Origin: VAZQ01 sp963721005
GTDB taxonomy: Bacteria > Pseudomonadota > Alphaproteobacteria > Rhizobiales > Xanthobacteraceae
DNA length: 64,000 nucleotides
Direction: 5' to 3'
NCBI GenBank assembly: GCA_963721005.1
Contig: CAVRHR010000005.1
Coordinates: forward strand, 620,001-684,000
Below the pieces are notes generated by a model, which saw only the letters and a program-made list of their open reading frames with translations, was not told where the DNA came from and made no database searches. This document shows positions 44,634-52,998 of this stretch, one piece after another; the first letter of the stretch is position 1; every line of letters begins with the position of its first letter. The translations under genes were made by a program, and so were the position numbers.

Positions 44634-46283
44634 ATGCGAACCAAACTCATGCTGAGCGTGACCGCCGGTCTGGCCGTCATTCTATCTCAAGGCGTATCCC
44701 ATCAGGCTTTGGCGGCCGGCGCGGCCCTGACCGGGCAGGTCAGCTCCGCCGAAGAAGGCAATATGGAAGGCGTGGTCGTCAGCGCCAAGAAGCCGGGCTC
44801 GACCGTCATGGTCAGCGTGACCACCGACGCGCAAGGCCGCTACACCTTCCCCGAGGGCCGGCTGGATCCGGGCCAGTATAACCTCGCCATCCGCGCCGTC
44901 GGCTACGACATCTCGGCGCCGACCACCGCGACGGTCGCGGCCGGCTCCGGCGCCACCGCCGACATCAAGCTGCAGAAGACCAAGAATCTCGCCAGCCAGC
45001 TCACCAACGCGGAATGGATGATCAGCATCCCGGGCACCGAGGACCAGAAGGCGCAGCTCCTGAACTGCACCAGCTGCCACACCTTGGAGCGCATCGTGCG
45101 CTCGACCCACGATTCGGACGAGTTCACCCAGGTCATCACCCGCATGGCGGGCTATGGCGCGGTGAGCCAGCCGATCAAGCCGCAGCGCATGCTGGACACC
45201 GAGCGGTCCGGAACCCCCGAGCAATACCGCAAGATGGCGGATTATCTCGCCACCATCAATCTGAGCACGACCGACAAGTGGAAGTACGACCTCAAGACCC
45301 TCCCGCGTCCGACCGGACGCTCCACCCATGCGATCGTGACCGAGTACACGATGCCGCGGCCGGTGATCGAGCCCCATGACGTGATCGCCCGCGACGGCGT
45401 GGTCTGGTACTCGGACTTCGGCAACCAGTTCATCTCCAAGTTCGATCCCAAGACCCTGCAGCTCGTCGAATACCCGGTGAAGAAGTTCAAGCCCGACGCG
45501 CCCGAAGGCAATCTCTCGATCGACTTCGACACCAAGGGCACGATCTGGTTCGACACCATGTATCAGGGCTCGCTCGGAAATCTCGACCCGAAGACCGGCG
45601 AGATCAAATACTATCCGCTCGATCCCAAGTGGAACGACGTCAAGGTGCAGCTGAACTTCACCGGCCTGCATCATGAGGTCGACGGCAAGGTCTGGACCAA
45701 GAGCGTCGGCACCCAGGACATCTTCCGGGTCGATCTCGCCAGCGGCACATGGGAGAAGTTCCATCCGACGAATGAGATCGCGGGCGGCTCCAAGTACGGC
45801 ATCTATCAGGTCGCCTCCGACTCGCAGAACAACCTCTGGATGGCCGAGTTCACCGAAGGCCATCTCGGCAAGATCGACGCCAAGACCCTCAAGGTCACCT
45901 GGTATGCCCCGCCGACCCCGCATGCGCGCCTGCGCCGCATGGTGATCGACGACAAGGACCAGATCATGGTGACCGAGTATCGCGGCAACAAGATCGCGGT
46001 GTTCGATCCCAAGACCGAGAAGTTCACCGAGTATGCGCTGCCCACCCAGTACACCAATCCGTACCGGGCGACGTTCGATCATAACGGCGAGATCTGGACC
46101 GGCGGAATGGCCACCGATCGCGTGGTGCGCTTCGACCCGAAGGCCGGCAAGTCGGTCGAGTACCTGATGCCGAAGGACACCAACATGCGCACGGTGTTCG
46201 TCGACAACACGACCAGCCCGGTCACCTTCTGGGTCGGCAGCAATCACGACGCCGGCCTGGTCAAGGTCGAGCCGCTCGATTGA
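44634..46283 (+). CDS. Exported fusion: carboxypeptidase-regulatory domain, cytochrome c-like CxxCH, streptogramin-lyase (Vgb) propeller
   Basis: ATG 44634 follows GGGAGAAGATTCA. The signal ends near QALAAGAAL. Residues about 30-110 are a CarboxypepD_reg-type beta-sandwich (GQVSSAEEGNMEGVVVSAKK, ISAPTTATV). At about 143 lies LLNCTSCHTLERIVRS, one haem c site, with a likely distal Met in ITRMAGYG. Residues about 220-545 form a Vgb propeller: YTMPRPVIEPHDVIARDGVVWYSD (split in text), GNLSIDFDTKGTIWFD, NNLWMAEFTEG and repeats ending in FDPKT. The soluble periplasmic role may be redox-linked. A strong terminator follows. Confidence 0.8.
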   Translation: MRTKLMLSVTAGLAVILSQGVSHQALAAGAALTGQVSSAEEGNMEGVVVSAKKPGSTVMVSVTTDAQGRYTFPEGRLDPGQYNLAIRAVGYDISAPTTATVAAGSGATADIKLQKTKNLASQLTNAEWMISIPGTEDQKAQLLNCTSCHTLERIVRSTHDSDEFTQVITRMAGYGAVSQPIKPQRMLDTERSGTPEQYRKMADYLATINLSTTDKWKYDLKTLPRPTGRSTHAIVTEYTMPRPVIEPHDVIARDGVVWYSDFGNQFISKFDPKTLQLVEYPVKKFKPDAPEGNLSIDFDTKGTIWFDTMYQGSLGNLDPKTGEIKYYPLDPKWNDVKVQLNFTGLHHEVDGKVWTKSVGTQDIFRVDLASGTWEKFHPTNEIAGGSKYGIYQVASDSQNNLWMAEFTEGHLGKIDAKTLKVTWYAPPTPHARLRRMVIDDKDQIMVTEYRGNKIAVFDPKTEKFTEYALPTQYTNPYRATFDHNGEIWTGGMATDRVVRFDPKAGKSVEYLMPKDTNMRTVFVDNTTSPVTFWVGSNHDAGLVKVEPLD

Positions 46284-46326
46284 TGACCTCCGGAGAAGCG
46301 CGCTTCTCCGTCTAACAAACAAGACC

Positions 46327-46363
46327 ACGGGTTCCGTTTCCAACGAAACGGAACCCGTTTTTG
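46327..46363 (+). terminator. Strong intrinsic terminator
   Basis: Stem ACGGGTTCCGTTTC/GAAACGGAACCCGT, loop CAAC, then TTTTTG, 44 bp after the propeller gene stop codon. Confidence 0.9.
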
Positions 46364-46396
46364 TTGGAGTTGGCCGCCGCGCCGAGCGTGAAATTT

Positions 46397-46545
46397 CGTA
46401 GGATGGGTTGAGCTATTGCGAAACCCATCATTCTCGGGCCGCAGAGCTTCCAGGCCAAAGACAATCACCCGGCTCAAAGTTGGGTTACGCGCGGATCGAT
46501 GTACCCGATTCCATCAAACACCCTGCCCGCGCTAACCCAACCTAC
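46397..46545. repeat. Inverted-repeat intergenic element ending in GTAGG...CCTAC
   Basis: CGTAGGATGGGTTGAGCT at the left matches AACCCAACCTACAG at the right (one mismatch in 12), with ATTGCGAAACCCATC and GTTGGGTTACGCGC inside. The type (GTAGGATGGGTT) is a known high-copy sequence in Bradyrhizobium relatives. It separates the propeller gene from minE. Confidence 0.6.
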
Positions 46546-46567
46546 AGGAAGCTTCGGCCAGCGCTGG

Positions 46568-46834
46568 TCACGCGGAGCGCAGCAGCCCCACCGAGTTCGG
46601 AATCTCGATGTCGATCTCCAAGAGCGAAACCGCGTCGCCGCGATCCATCTTGATCTGGACATTGTCGCGATCGATCGAGACGTGCTTCTCGATCACCGCC
46701 AGGATCTCCTCCCGCAGGATGGCGATCAGGTCGGATTGGCCGCGACCGCCGCGTTCGTGGGCCAGCAGAATCTGCAACCGCTCGCGCGCGACCGGGGCGG
46801 AGCTCTGCCGCCGGAACAGCCCGAACACGCTCAT
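46568..46834 (-). CDS. minE: Cell division topological specificity factor MinE
   Basis: The 88-residue protein has the N-terminal MinD-interaction segment (FGLFRRQSSAPVARERLQIL) and the C-terminal dimer domain (DLIAILREEILAVIEKHVS, IDRDNVQIKMDRGD, LLEIDIEIP). It stimulates MinD ATPase and drives pole-to-pole oscillation. The start overlaps the minD stop by four bases (ATGA). The gene order is minC-minD-minE. Confidence 0.95.
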   Translation of the reverse strand: MSVFGLFRRQSSAPVARERLQILLAHERGGRGQSDLIAILREEILAVIEKHVSIDRDNVQIKMDRGDAVSLLEIDIEIPNSVGLLRSA

Positions 46835-47646
46835 GCGGCCCTCCGTCCGAACAGCTTGTCGAAAAGGCCTTTCTTGTCGTTCGGGATGGACATCGGCACC
46901 TCTTCGCCCTTGAGCCGGCGCGCGGCCGCCAGATAGGCGCGGGCGGGCGCGCTCGCCGCGTTGCTCAGCGTGATCGGCGATCCGAGATTGGAGGCGCGCA
47001 GCACCTCCTCGCTTTCCGGGATGATGCCGAGCAGCGGCGTGGACAGGATCTCCAGCACGTCCTCGATGCTAAGCATCTCGCCGCGCGCGGCGCGCGCCGG
47101 GTCGTAACGGGTGATGAGAATGTGCTTCTCGACGCGCTCGCCCCTCTCGGCGCGCGCGGTCTTGGAATCCAGGAGTCCGATGATGCGGTCGGAATCGCGT
47201 ACTGACGAGACTTCCGGATTGGTCACGATGACGGCTGCGTCGGCGTACCGCATGGCGAGCGTGGCGCCGCGCTCGATGCCGGCCGGGCTGTCGCAGATCA
47301 CCCAATCGAACTTCGCGCGCAGCTCCTTGATGACCCGCTCGACGCCCTCCTCGGTCAACGCATCCTTGTCGCGGGTCTGCGATGCCGGCAGCAGCCACAG
47401 CTTCTCGATGCGCTTGTCGCGGATCAGCGCCTGCGAGAGCTTGGCCACCCCCTGCACCACGTTGATCAGATCGAACACCACGCGGCGCTCGGCCCCCATG
47501 ACCAGGTCGAGATTGCGCAGCCCGACGTCGAAATCGACGACCACGACCGATTGGCCCGATTGCGCCAGCGCGGCGCCGAGCGCGGCGGTGGACGTGGTCT
47601 TGCCGACGCCGCCCTTGCCCGATGTCACGACTAAGACTTTGGCCAT
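46831..47646 (-). CDS. minD: Septum site-determining ATPase MinD
   Basis: The 271-residue protein has a deviant Walker A KGGVGKTTS, VVDFDVGLRNLDLVMG, VICDSPAGIERG, VTNPEVSSVRDSDRIIG, and a C-terminal amphipathic membrane-targeting sequence (KKGLFDKLFGRRAA). I chose ATG 47646 at MAKVLVVTSG, because longer readings upstream overlap minC. It recruits MinC and MinE to the membrane. Confidence 0.97.
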   Translation of the reverse strand: MAKVLVVTSGKGGVGKTTSTAALGAALAQSGQSVVVVDFDVGLRNLDLVMGAERRVVFDLINVVQGVAKLSQALIRDKRIEKLWLLPASQTRDKDALTEEGVERVIKELRAKFDWVICDSPAGIERGATLAMRYADAAVIVTNPEVSSVRDSDRIIGLLDSKTARAERGERVEKHILITRYDPARAARGEMLSIEDVLEILSTPLLGIIPESEEVLRASNLGSPITLSNAASAPARAYLAAARRLKGEEVPMSIPNDKKGLFDKLFGRRAA

Positions 47647-47669
47647 CTTGGCTCCCCTTTTGCGCTGTT

Positions 47670-48410
47670 TCAGTCCAAGGCTTCGATGTTCAATCCGGGG
47701 CCTTCGAGCCAGACCTGCACCGGCCGGCCGCGCAGGCTCGCATTCGTGCTCTCGGCGGTCTGGTAGTAGCCGTCGATGGCGAGCAGCTCGGCTTCGTTGC
47801 GGCTGCAGAAGATCCGCGCCTTGGCATCGCCCATGGAGCCCGCCATGGCGCGCCCGCGCAGGGTGCCGTAGATGTGGATCGAGCCGGCGGCGACGATCTC
47901 GGCTCCCGAGGCGACCGAACCCAGCACCGTCACCTCGCCGAACGGGAACACCACCGATTGGCCGGAACGGATCGGGCTCTCGATCAGCATGGATGCCGGT
48001 TGCGGGGACGACGGCGGAGTCGTGGCAGGCTGGGCTGCCGCAACTGCGGTCGAGGCGGCGGCGTCTGCCGGGGTATCGCCCGGCTTCTCCTCGCCGCCCG
48101 GCCGGCCGCCCAGAAGGACCGGCGGCAGCTTGAGGCCACATGCGGCCGGGTCGACGCCCTCGAGCCCCATGATTCGGATCCCGCGCTCCGCCAGCTGATC
48201 GACCAGATGCAGGATGGCGGATTCGCTCAGCGTGACGGTGGCGAGATCGAGAATGACCGGCTTTCCGGCGAAGAAACCGGGCGAATTGCGCGTCCATTTG
48301 TCGAGCTCGGCCAGCCAATCGGCGACCGGCGGCTCGGGGACGAGCGCGAAAGCCAGGAGCGAGCGGCCACGAAAGCGGATCGATTGCAAAGGTTGAGTGG
48401 CGATGTTCAC
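47670..48410 (-). CDS. minC: Septum site-determining protein MinC
   Basis: The 246-residue protein has an N-terminal domain (IRFRGRSLLAFALVPE, DLATVTLSESAILHLVDQL, GIRIMGLEGVD), a Pro/Ala-rich linker, and the C-terminal beta-helix that binds MinD and FtsZ (IESPIRSGQSVVFPFGEVTV, LGSVASGAEIVAAGSIHIYG, GTLRGRAMAGSMGDAKARIF). It inhibits FtsZ assembly away from mid-cell. It lies first in the operon, 23 bp before minD. Confidence 0.95.
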   Translation of the reverse strand: MNIATQPLQSIRFRGRSLLAFALVPEPPVADWLAELDKWTRNSPGFFAGKPVILDLATVTLSESAILHLVDQLAERGIRIMGLEGVDPAACGLKLPPVLLGGRPGGEEKPGDTPADAAASTAVAAAQPATTPPSSPQPASMLIESPIRSGQSVVFPFGEVTVLGSVASGAEIVAAGSIHIYGTLRGRAMAGSMGDAKARIFCSRNEAELLAIDGYYQTAESTNASLRGRPVQVWLEGPGLNIEALD

Positions 48411-48627
48411 GGGCGGCCTGCGATTCTTATCAACGGGTTAACCCGATTAGCGCGCCTGACGGTTAATGAATGGTTAAGGTTCGGAACGACATCGACCGCG
48501 AGCGGGCGCCGCCTGCAGAAAATGTCCCCCGGACCTTGTTTCCGGCTCCCTGGCATGGCGAAGTCGACCGCGACCTCGGGCCCTCGAAGCGGTGATGGTC
48601 CATGCACCTCTCTGACTGGAGGACGAA

Positions 48628-49698
48628 ATGAGCGCGACGATGGATCGAGCCGAGGCGTTCTGTGCCCGATTCGGCTTGAGGGTCCCAATACTGCTCGCCC
48701 CCATGGCTGGTGCCAGCGCACCCTCGTTGTCGATCGCCGTCGCCAATGCGGGCGGGCTCGGATCGTGTGGCGTGCTGCTGATGCAGCCCGATGAAATCAT
48801 TACCTGGGCGGCCGAGGTGCGCTCCAACAGCAACGGAGCATTCCAGCTCAATATCTGGATTCCAGACCCCCCGCCGAAGCGCGATCCGGTGCAAGAAGCG
48901 CGCGTGCGCGAGTTTCTGGCGGGTTGGGGACCGCCGGTACCGCCCGAAGCCGGTGATGTTGCTCCGCCGGACTTCTCGGCGCAGTGCGAGGCGATGCTGG
49001 CTGCTGGCCCACCGATCGTTTCCTCCGTCATGGGTCTATATCCGCCGGATTTCGTCGCGCGCCTCAAGCAGCAGCGCATCACCTGGTTTGCCAACATTTC
49101 GACGGTGTCGGAAGCGCGCGCAGCCGAGGCCGCCGGCGCGGATGTGATCGTGGCCCAGGGCGCCGAAGCCGGCGGGCACCGAGGCTGTTTCGACGCGGCG
49201 GCGGCCGAGCGACAACTGATCGGCTTGTTCGCACTGCTTCCGGCGGTCGTAGATGCGGTGCGGGTACCGGTCGTTGCGACCGGCGGTATTGCGGACGCGC
49301 GCGGGGTCGCGGCTGCGCTGGCCCTCGGTGCGAGCGCGGCGCAGATCGGCACCGGGTTTCTGCGCTGCCCTGAAGCCAAGATTCATCCTTCCTGGGCGGA
49401 GGCGCTCGCGAGGACAGCCCCCGAGGACACGATGGTGAGCCGCGTCTTCAGTGGCCGCGCCGGCCGCAGCATCGCCACCGACTACGTCCGCGCCGCGACC
49501 GCCGAACAGGCGCCGCGGCCTGCACCCTATCCGGTGCAGCGGGGGCTCACTGCCGCCATGCGGGCGGCAGGCCAGAAGGACGCCGAGGTGCACCGCGTTC
49601 AGGCCTGGGCCGGGCAATCCGCCGCCCTGTCGAAGGCAGAGCCCGCAGCCGACGTCGTGCGGCGCGTCTGGGACGGCGCACGCGCCCTGCTTGCGTAA
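48628..49698 (+). CDS. Nitronate monooxygenase / 2-nitropropane dioxygenase-family flavoprotein
   Basis: The 356-residue TIM-barrel FMN protein begins VPILLAPMAGASAPSLSIAV and has FQLNIWIPDPPP, VSSVMGLYPPDFVARL, the FMN phosphate loop VVATGGIADARGVAAAL with IGTGFLRCPEAK, and IVAQGAEAGGHRG containing the catalytic His. ATG 48628 follows GGAGGACGAA. It oxidises alkyl nitronates to carbonyl compounds and nitrite. No neighbouring gene points to a specific substrate. Confidence 0.85.
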   Translation: MSATMDRAEAFCARFGLRVPILLAPMAGASAPSLSIAVANAGGLGSCGVLLMQPDEIITWAAEVRSNSNGAFQLNIWIPDPPPKRDPVQEARVREFLAGWGPPVPPEAGDVAPPDFSAQCEAMLAAGPPIVSSVMGLYPPDFVARLKQQRITWFANISTVSEARAAEAAGADVIVAQGAEAGGHRGCFDAAAAERQLIGLFALLPAVVDAVRVPVVATGGIADARGVAAALALGASAAQIGTGFLRCPEAKIHPSWAEALARTAPEDTMVSRVFSGRAGRSIATDYVRAATAEQAPRPAPYPVQRGLTAAMRAAGQKDAEVHRVQAWAGQSAALSKAEPAADVVRRVWDGARALLA

Positions 49699-49785
49699 CA
49701 AGAGACGGTCGCGTGACCGGCGCCCGAATAGCTATTGGCGCAAGCCCGATCCGACGATCATAATGGGCGCGCACCGGGCGCGCCG

Positions 49786-49815
49786 AACGCGACAGGGACG
49801 AACGCGACAGGGACG
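49786..49815. repeat. 15-bp tandem duplication before the Bug gene start
   Basis: AACGCGACAGGGACG is repeated exactly twice, ending 8 bp before ATG 49824; GACAGGGACGGAAAA may contain the ribosome-binding site. Confidence 0.7.
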
Positions 49816-49823
49816 GAAAACGC

Positions 49824-50816
49824 ATGCGTTGCAGACATCGCAGAGCAGGCAGCGCGGCGGCAGTGGTTCTGCTGCTCGCCGGACTGGCCGGTCCGAGGCC
49901 AGCCGCGGCGGCCGACAAATACCCGGTGCGCCCGATCACCTTGATCGTGCCGTTTCCGGCCGGCGGCGGGGTCGACGCAGTGGCGCGAATCGTCGCCGAC
50001 AAGCTCGCGGCCGGGCTCGGCCAGCCGTTCGTCATCGACAATCGCGGCGGCGCCGCCGGCGTCATCGGCATGCGCCTGGCGGCGAAAGGCGCGCCGGACG
50101 GCTACACGCTGGTGCTGGCGCATACCGGCTCGACCTCGATCAATCCGAGCCTCTACGCCAATCCGGGCTACGATCCGCGCACCGACTTCGCCCCGATCGG
50201 CCTCATCGCCTCCACCCCGGTGGTGCTGATGGCGCATCCATCGTTTGCCGCGAGATCGATCGCCGAACTGATCGCCATGGCCAAGAAGGAGCCCGGCAAG
50301 ATCAATTTCGGCACCCCGCCTCCGGGCACCGGCGGTTATCTGGCGGCCGAGCTGTTCAAGTCGATGTCCGGCGCCGACATGACCATCATTCCCTACAAGG
50401 GCACTGCCGCGCTCACCACCGATCTCCTGGGCGGGCATGTGCCGGTCGGCTTCAACGTGATCGCGCCCGCCATGGGCAGCTTGCAGAGCGGCGGCCTGCG
50501 CGCCATCGCGACCGCCGGACCGGCCCGCACCGGCCTCTTCCCCGACGTGCCGACGGTGGACGAATCCGGGCTGCCCGGCTTCGAAGCGGTGCTGCATTAC
50601 GGCCTGCTGGCGCCGGCAGGCACGCCCAAGGAGGTCATCGAGCGGCTCAACAAAGAGCTGCGCGCCCTGGTGGCGGCGCCCGAGGTGCGCGAACGCATCG
50701 CGGCCGAAGGCGGCGACCCGCTGCCGTCGAGCCCGCAGCAATATGCCGCCGACATCGATCGCGAGGAAGCCAAGTGGTCGGTCCTGATCAAGAAGCTCAA
50801 CCTGAAGGTCGAGTGA
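49824..50816 (+). CDS. Bug/TctC-family periplasmic binding protein (orphan)
   Basis: The 330-residue product has a signal peptide (AVVLLLAGLAGPRPAAAAD). Canonical Bug motifs are present: YPVRPITLIVPFPAGGGVDA, VVIDNRGGAAGVIGMRLA-like segment, PDGYTLVLAHTGS, FGTPPPGTGGYLAAELFKSM, VPYKGTAA-like IIPYKGTAALTTDLLGGHV, and FPDVPTVDESGLPGFEAVLH. Tct permeases are absent. Bug proteins bind carboxylates or amino-acid derivatives. It diverges in sequence from the Bug protein at 37540. Confidence 0.9.
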   Translation: MRCRHRRAGSAAAVVLLLAGLAGPRPAAAADKYPVRPITLIVPFPAGGGVDAVARIVADKLAAGLGQPFVIDNRGGAAGVIGMRLAAKGAPDGYTLVLAHTGSTSINPSLYANPGYDPRTDFAPIGLIASTPVVLMAHPSFAARSIAELIAMAKKEPGKINFGTPPPGTGGYLAAELFKSMSGADMTIIPYKGTAALTTDLLGGHVPVGFNVIAPAMGSLQSGGLRAIATAGPARTGLFPDVPTVDESGLPGFEAVLHYGLLAPAGTPKEVIERLNKELRALVAAPEVRERIAAEGGDPLPSSPQQYAADIDREEAKWSVLIKKLNLKVE

Positions 50817-50831
50817 GCGGCACCGTTGGTC

Positions 50832-51812
50832 TCAGGCCCGGGGTGCGCCGAGCGCTTCCGGGTTGATCACGTCGATGGGTTGCCCGCTTTCGAACGCCAG
50901 CACCCGATCGAATTGGTCGGAGAAATAATCGTCGAGCTGATCGAGCGCCACAAAGCCCAGATGCGGCGTGCAGAGCGCGTTGGGGAGCGCCAGCAGCGGA
51001 TCGCGCCCGCCCAGCACCGGCTCGTGCTCGAACACGTCGACCGCGGCGAAGCCGGGACGTCCGGCCTTGAGCCCCGCGACCAGCGCGCCTTGCTCGATCA
51101 GCTCGGCCCGGCTGGTATTGACCAGCAGCGAGCCGGGCTGCATGCGCGCCAGATCCGCACGCGTGATGCGGCCGCGGGTCTCCGGCGTCAGCCGCAGATG
51201 GAGGGAGAGCACGTCGGAATGCGCGAACAGCTGCTCGGGACCGGCGGCCACGTCGAAGCCGTCCGCCAGTGCCTGCGCCCGGCCGCGCTCGCGCGACCAC
51301 ACCAGCACCCGCATGCCGAAAGCCCGGCCATAGCCGGCCACGACCTTGCCGATGCGGCCGAAGCCGAAGATGCCCAGCCGGCGCCCGTGCAGCACCCGGC
51401 CGATGTCGTGCTGCCAGCCGCCGGCCTTGAGGCGGGCGACCTCGCCCGGGATGTGGCGCATGGCCGCCATGATCAGCCCCCAGGTCAGCTCCGGGGTCGC
51501 CATCGAGGCGCGGTTGGTCGAGGCGCACACCGCGATGCCGCTGGCCGTGCAGGCCGCCACGTCGATGTTCGGATAGGGCCCACTGATGGTGATCAACCGC
51601 AGCTTCGGCAGGCGTCCTACCAGCGCCACCGAGATCGGGGTGCGCTCACGCAACAGCAACAGCGCCTCCACGTCCTTGAAGCGTTCCGCCAGAGCAACGA
51701 TATCGGAGGCCGCATCGGTCCAGATCGTGACCGCGTGCCCCGACATTTTCGCAAACGACGGCAGGGTTCGCACTACATTCGCATAGTCGTCGGGTATCCC
51801 GATCTTCAGCAT
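50832..51812 (-). CDS. D-2-hydroxyacid dehydrogenase family protein
   Basis: I chose ATG 51812, after GGAGAGTAGG. The 326-residue protein has the NAD-binding LGIFGFGRIGKVVAGYG, the catalytic Arg in VNTSRAELIE, Glu in VFEHEPV and His in TPHLGFV. N-terminal LKIGIPDDYANVVRTLPSF is the substrate domain. The family reduces 2-oxoacids to D-2-hydroxyacids (or the reverse) with NAD(P)H; phosphoglycerate and hydroxypyruvate reductases are relatives. It follows the orphan Bug gene, convergently. Exact substrate unknown. Confidence 0.9.
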   Translation of the reverse strand: MLKIGIPDDYANVVRTLPSFAKMSGHAVTIWTDAASDIVALAERFKDVEALLLLRERTPISVALVGRLPKLRLITISGPYPNIDVAACTASGIAVCASTNRASMATPELTWGLIMAAMRHIPGEVARLKAGGWQHDIGRVLHGRRLGIFGFGRIGKVVAGYGRAFGMRVLVWSRERGRAQALADGFDVAAGPEQLFAHSDVLSLHLRLTPETRGRITRADLARMQPGSLLVNTSRAELIEQGALVAGLKAGRPGFAAVDVFEHEPVLGGRDPLLALPNALCTPHLGFVALDQLDDYFSDQFDRVLAFESGQPIDVINPEALGAPRA

Positions 51813-51915
51813 GTTTCCTACTCTCCTCCAACCCGCCGAGCCGCACGCCCGCTTGATCGTTATACCGGTCGCGTGCGACGGTTGGAACGCTTCCGCCCGT
51901 CGAAAGGAGCTCCGC

Positions 51916-52194
51916 ATGTGCCGCAGCATCAAGACTTTGCACAACTTCGAGCCGCCCGCGACCGACCAGGAGATCCGGGCATCGGCGCTCCAGTTCGTGC
52001 GCAAACTGAGCGGCTTCGCGCGGCCCTCGCAAGCCAACCAGCCCGCCTTCGATCGCGCGGTGGATGAGGTGACACGCGCCGCCCACGACCTCCTGGCTTC
52101 GCTCGTCACCAACGCGCCGCCACGCGATCGCGACATCGAGGCCGCCAAGGCCCGGGCTCGGGCGGCGCAGCGCTACGGCACCGATGCTGGCTGA
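51916..52194 (+). CDS. DUF2277 family protein
   Basis: ATG 51916 follows CGAAAGGAGC. The 92-residue protein has the DUF2277 signature MCRSIKTLHNFEPPATDQEI and SALQFVRKLSGFARPSQANQ, then RAVDEVTRAAHDLLASLV. Function unknown; small soluble helical proteins with a conserved N-terminal Cys. It is divergent from the dehydrogenase gene and ends 8 bp before the fragment at 52202. Confidence 0.85.
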   Translation: MCRSIKTLHNFEPPATDQEIRASALQFVRKLSGFARPSQANQPAFDRAVDEVTRAAHDLLASLVTNAPPRDRDIEAAKARARAAQRYGTDAG

Positions 52195-52201
52195 GGCGCC
52201 C

Positions 52202-52420
52202 TCACCCATTGTCGCCGGCGAGCGCCGCGCACACCGCCTTGGTCACCGCCCTGGTCGTGGCCTTGCCGCCGAGATCGGGCCTGTGCAGGGATTTGTCCGC
52301 GGTCGTCCGCTCGATCGCCCGCAGCAGACGCGCCGGCGCGGCCGGCTCGCCCAGATGCTCCAGCATCATGCTGCCCGACCAGAAGCTGGCGATCGGATTG
52401 GCGATGCCCTTGCCGCTCCG
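52202..52420 (-). pseudogene. C-terminal fragment of an isopropylmalate/tartrate dehydrogenase-like gene
   Basis: The frame reads GKGIANPIASFWSGSMMLEH, then LGEPAAPARLLRAIE and RPDLGGKATTRAVTKAV to a normal stop at 52202. This is the last 70 or so residues of the beta-decarboxylating dehydrogenase family (IPMDH, tartrate and isocitrate dehydrogenases). Upstream of GKG the frame loses similarity and abuts the end of the ArsC-like gene at 52449, so the rest of the gene has been deleted. Confidence 0.75.
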
Positions 52421-52448
52421 GGACGCCGCGGCGGCTGACCGGCGCCGC

Positions 52449-52799
52449 TCAGCGCTTGGCGAAGACCATGTCATAGACCTCCGGCTTGAAGCCGACCGTC
52501 AGCTCGCCGTCCTGGTCCAGGACCGGGCGCTTGATCATCGAAGGCTGCGCCAACATCAGGGCGATCGCCCTCTTCTCGGTCAGGCCCTCGCGGTCGGCCT
52601 CCGGCAGCTTGCGGAAGGTGGTGCCGGCGCGGTTGATGAGCGTCTCCCAACCGACTTTTCCGGCCCAGCCCTGAAGCGTCGCCTTGTCGATGCCAGCGAC
52701 TTTGTAATCGTGGAACCCATAGGCGACCTTGTGAGCGTCGAGCCAGATGCGCGCCTTCTTCATCGTGTCGCAGTTCTTGATTCCGTAGAGCGTGGTCAT
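52449..52799 (-). CDS. ArsC/Spx-family (YffB-type) reductase-like protein
   Basis: The 116-residue protein opens MTTLYGIKNCDTMKKARIWL with one Cys in the position used by ArsC and YffB, but without the second Cys of a CXXC pair. Later motifs are HDYKVAGID, INRAGTTFRKLP, MLAQPSMIKRPVLDQDGELT and FKPEVYDMVF. It resembles arsenate-reductase-related thioredoxin-fold proteins; whether arsenate is the substrate is unproven. It is transcribed opposite to the ArsR gene at 52999. Confidence 0.85.
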   Translation of the reverse strand: MTTLYGIKNCDTMKKARIWLDAHKVAYGFHDYKVAGIDKATLQGWAGKVGWETLINRAGTTFRKLPEADREGLTEKRAIALMLAQPSMIKRPVLDQDGELTVGFKPEVYDMVFAKR

Positions 52800-52915
52800 G
52801 ATTTCTGGGGGCCGGTCTGGATAAAGTTGTCCGGCTCAGTATAGGCGACTTCGCGCAGTTGCGAGGGCCCAGCCGGGCGGCGCGGATATTTTTGCCCGCT
52901 GTCGTTTTCCCCCTC

Positions 52916-52972
52916 TTGACATGCATGTGTTTACCTGCCTATCTAGCCGTCATGCAGGCTTTCACCTGCCTA
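52916..52972 (+). promoter_or_regulatory. Promoter with 31-bp-spaced direct repeats (probable ArsR operator)
   Basis: A consensus-like -35 TTGACA (52916-52921), an 18-bp spacer, and -10 TATCTA (52940-52945) precede the ArsR gene. Direct repeats ATGCATGTGTTTACCTGCCTA-type (52921-52941; written in parts ATGCATGTG, TTTACCTGCCTA) and ATGCAGGCTTTCACCTGCCTA-type (52952-52972) match at 16 of 21 positions by eye, with a 31-bp period. They overlap the spacer and the start region, as in repressor-controlled promoters. Confidence 0.6.
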
Positions 52973-52998
52973 ATGAACCGCGCTATCGGGACGTGCCC

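Noticed and set aside
44682..46343. A 553-codon minus-strand frame opposite the propeller gene
   Set aside because: It is His/Gly/Leu-rich and covers a gene with CxxCH and propeller motifs, so it is antisense shadow.
49451..50866. A 471-codon plus-strand frame covering the end of the nitronate gene and the Bug gene
   Set aside because: It is Arg-rich and lies in another frame of two genes with clear motifs, so it is a shadow.
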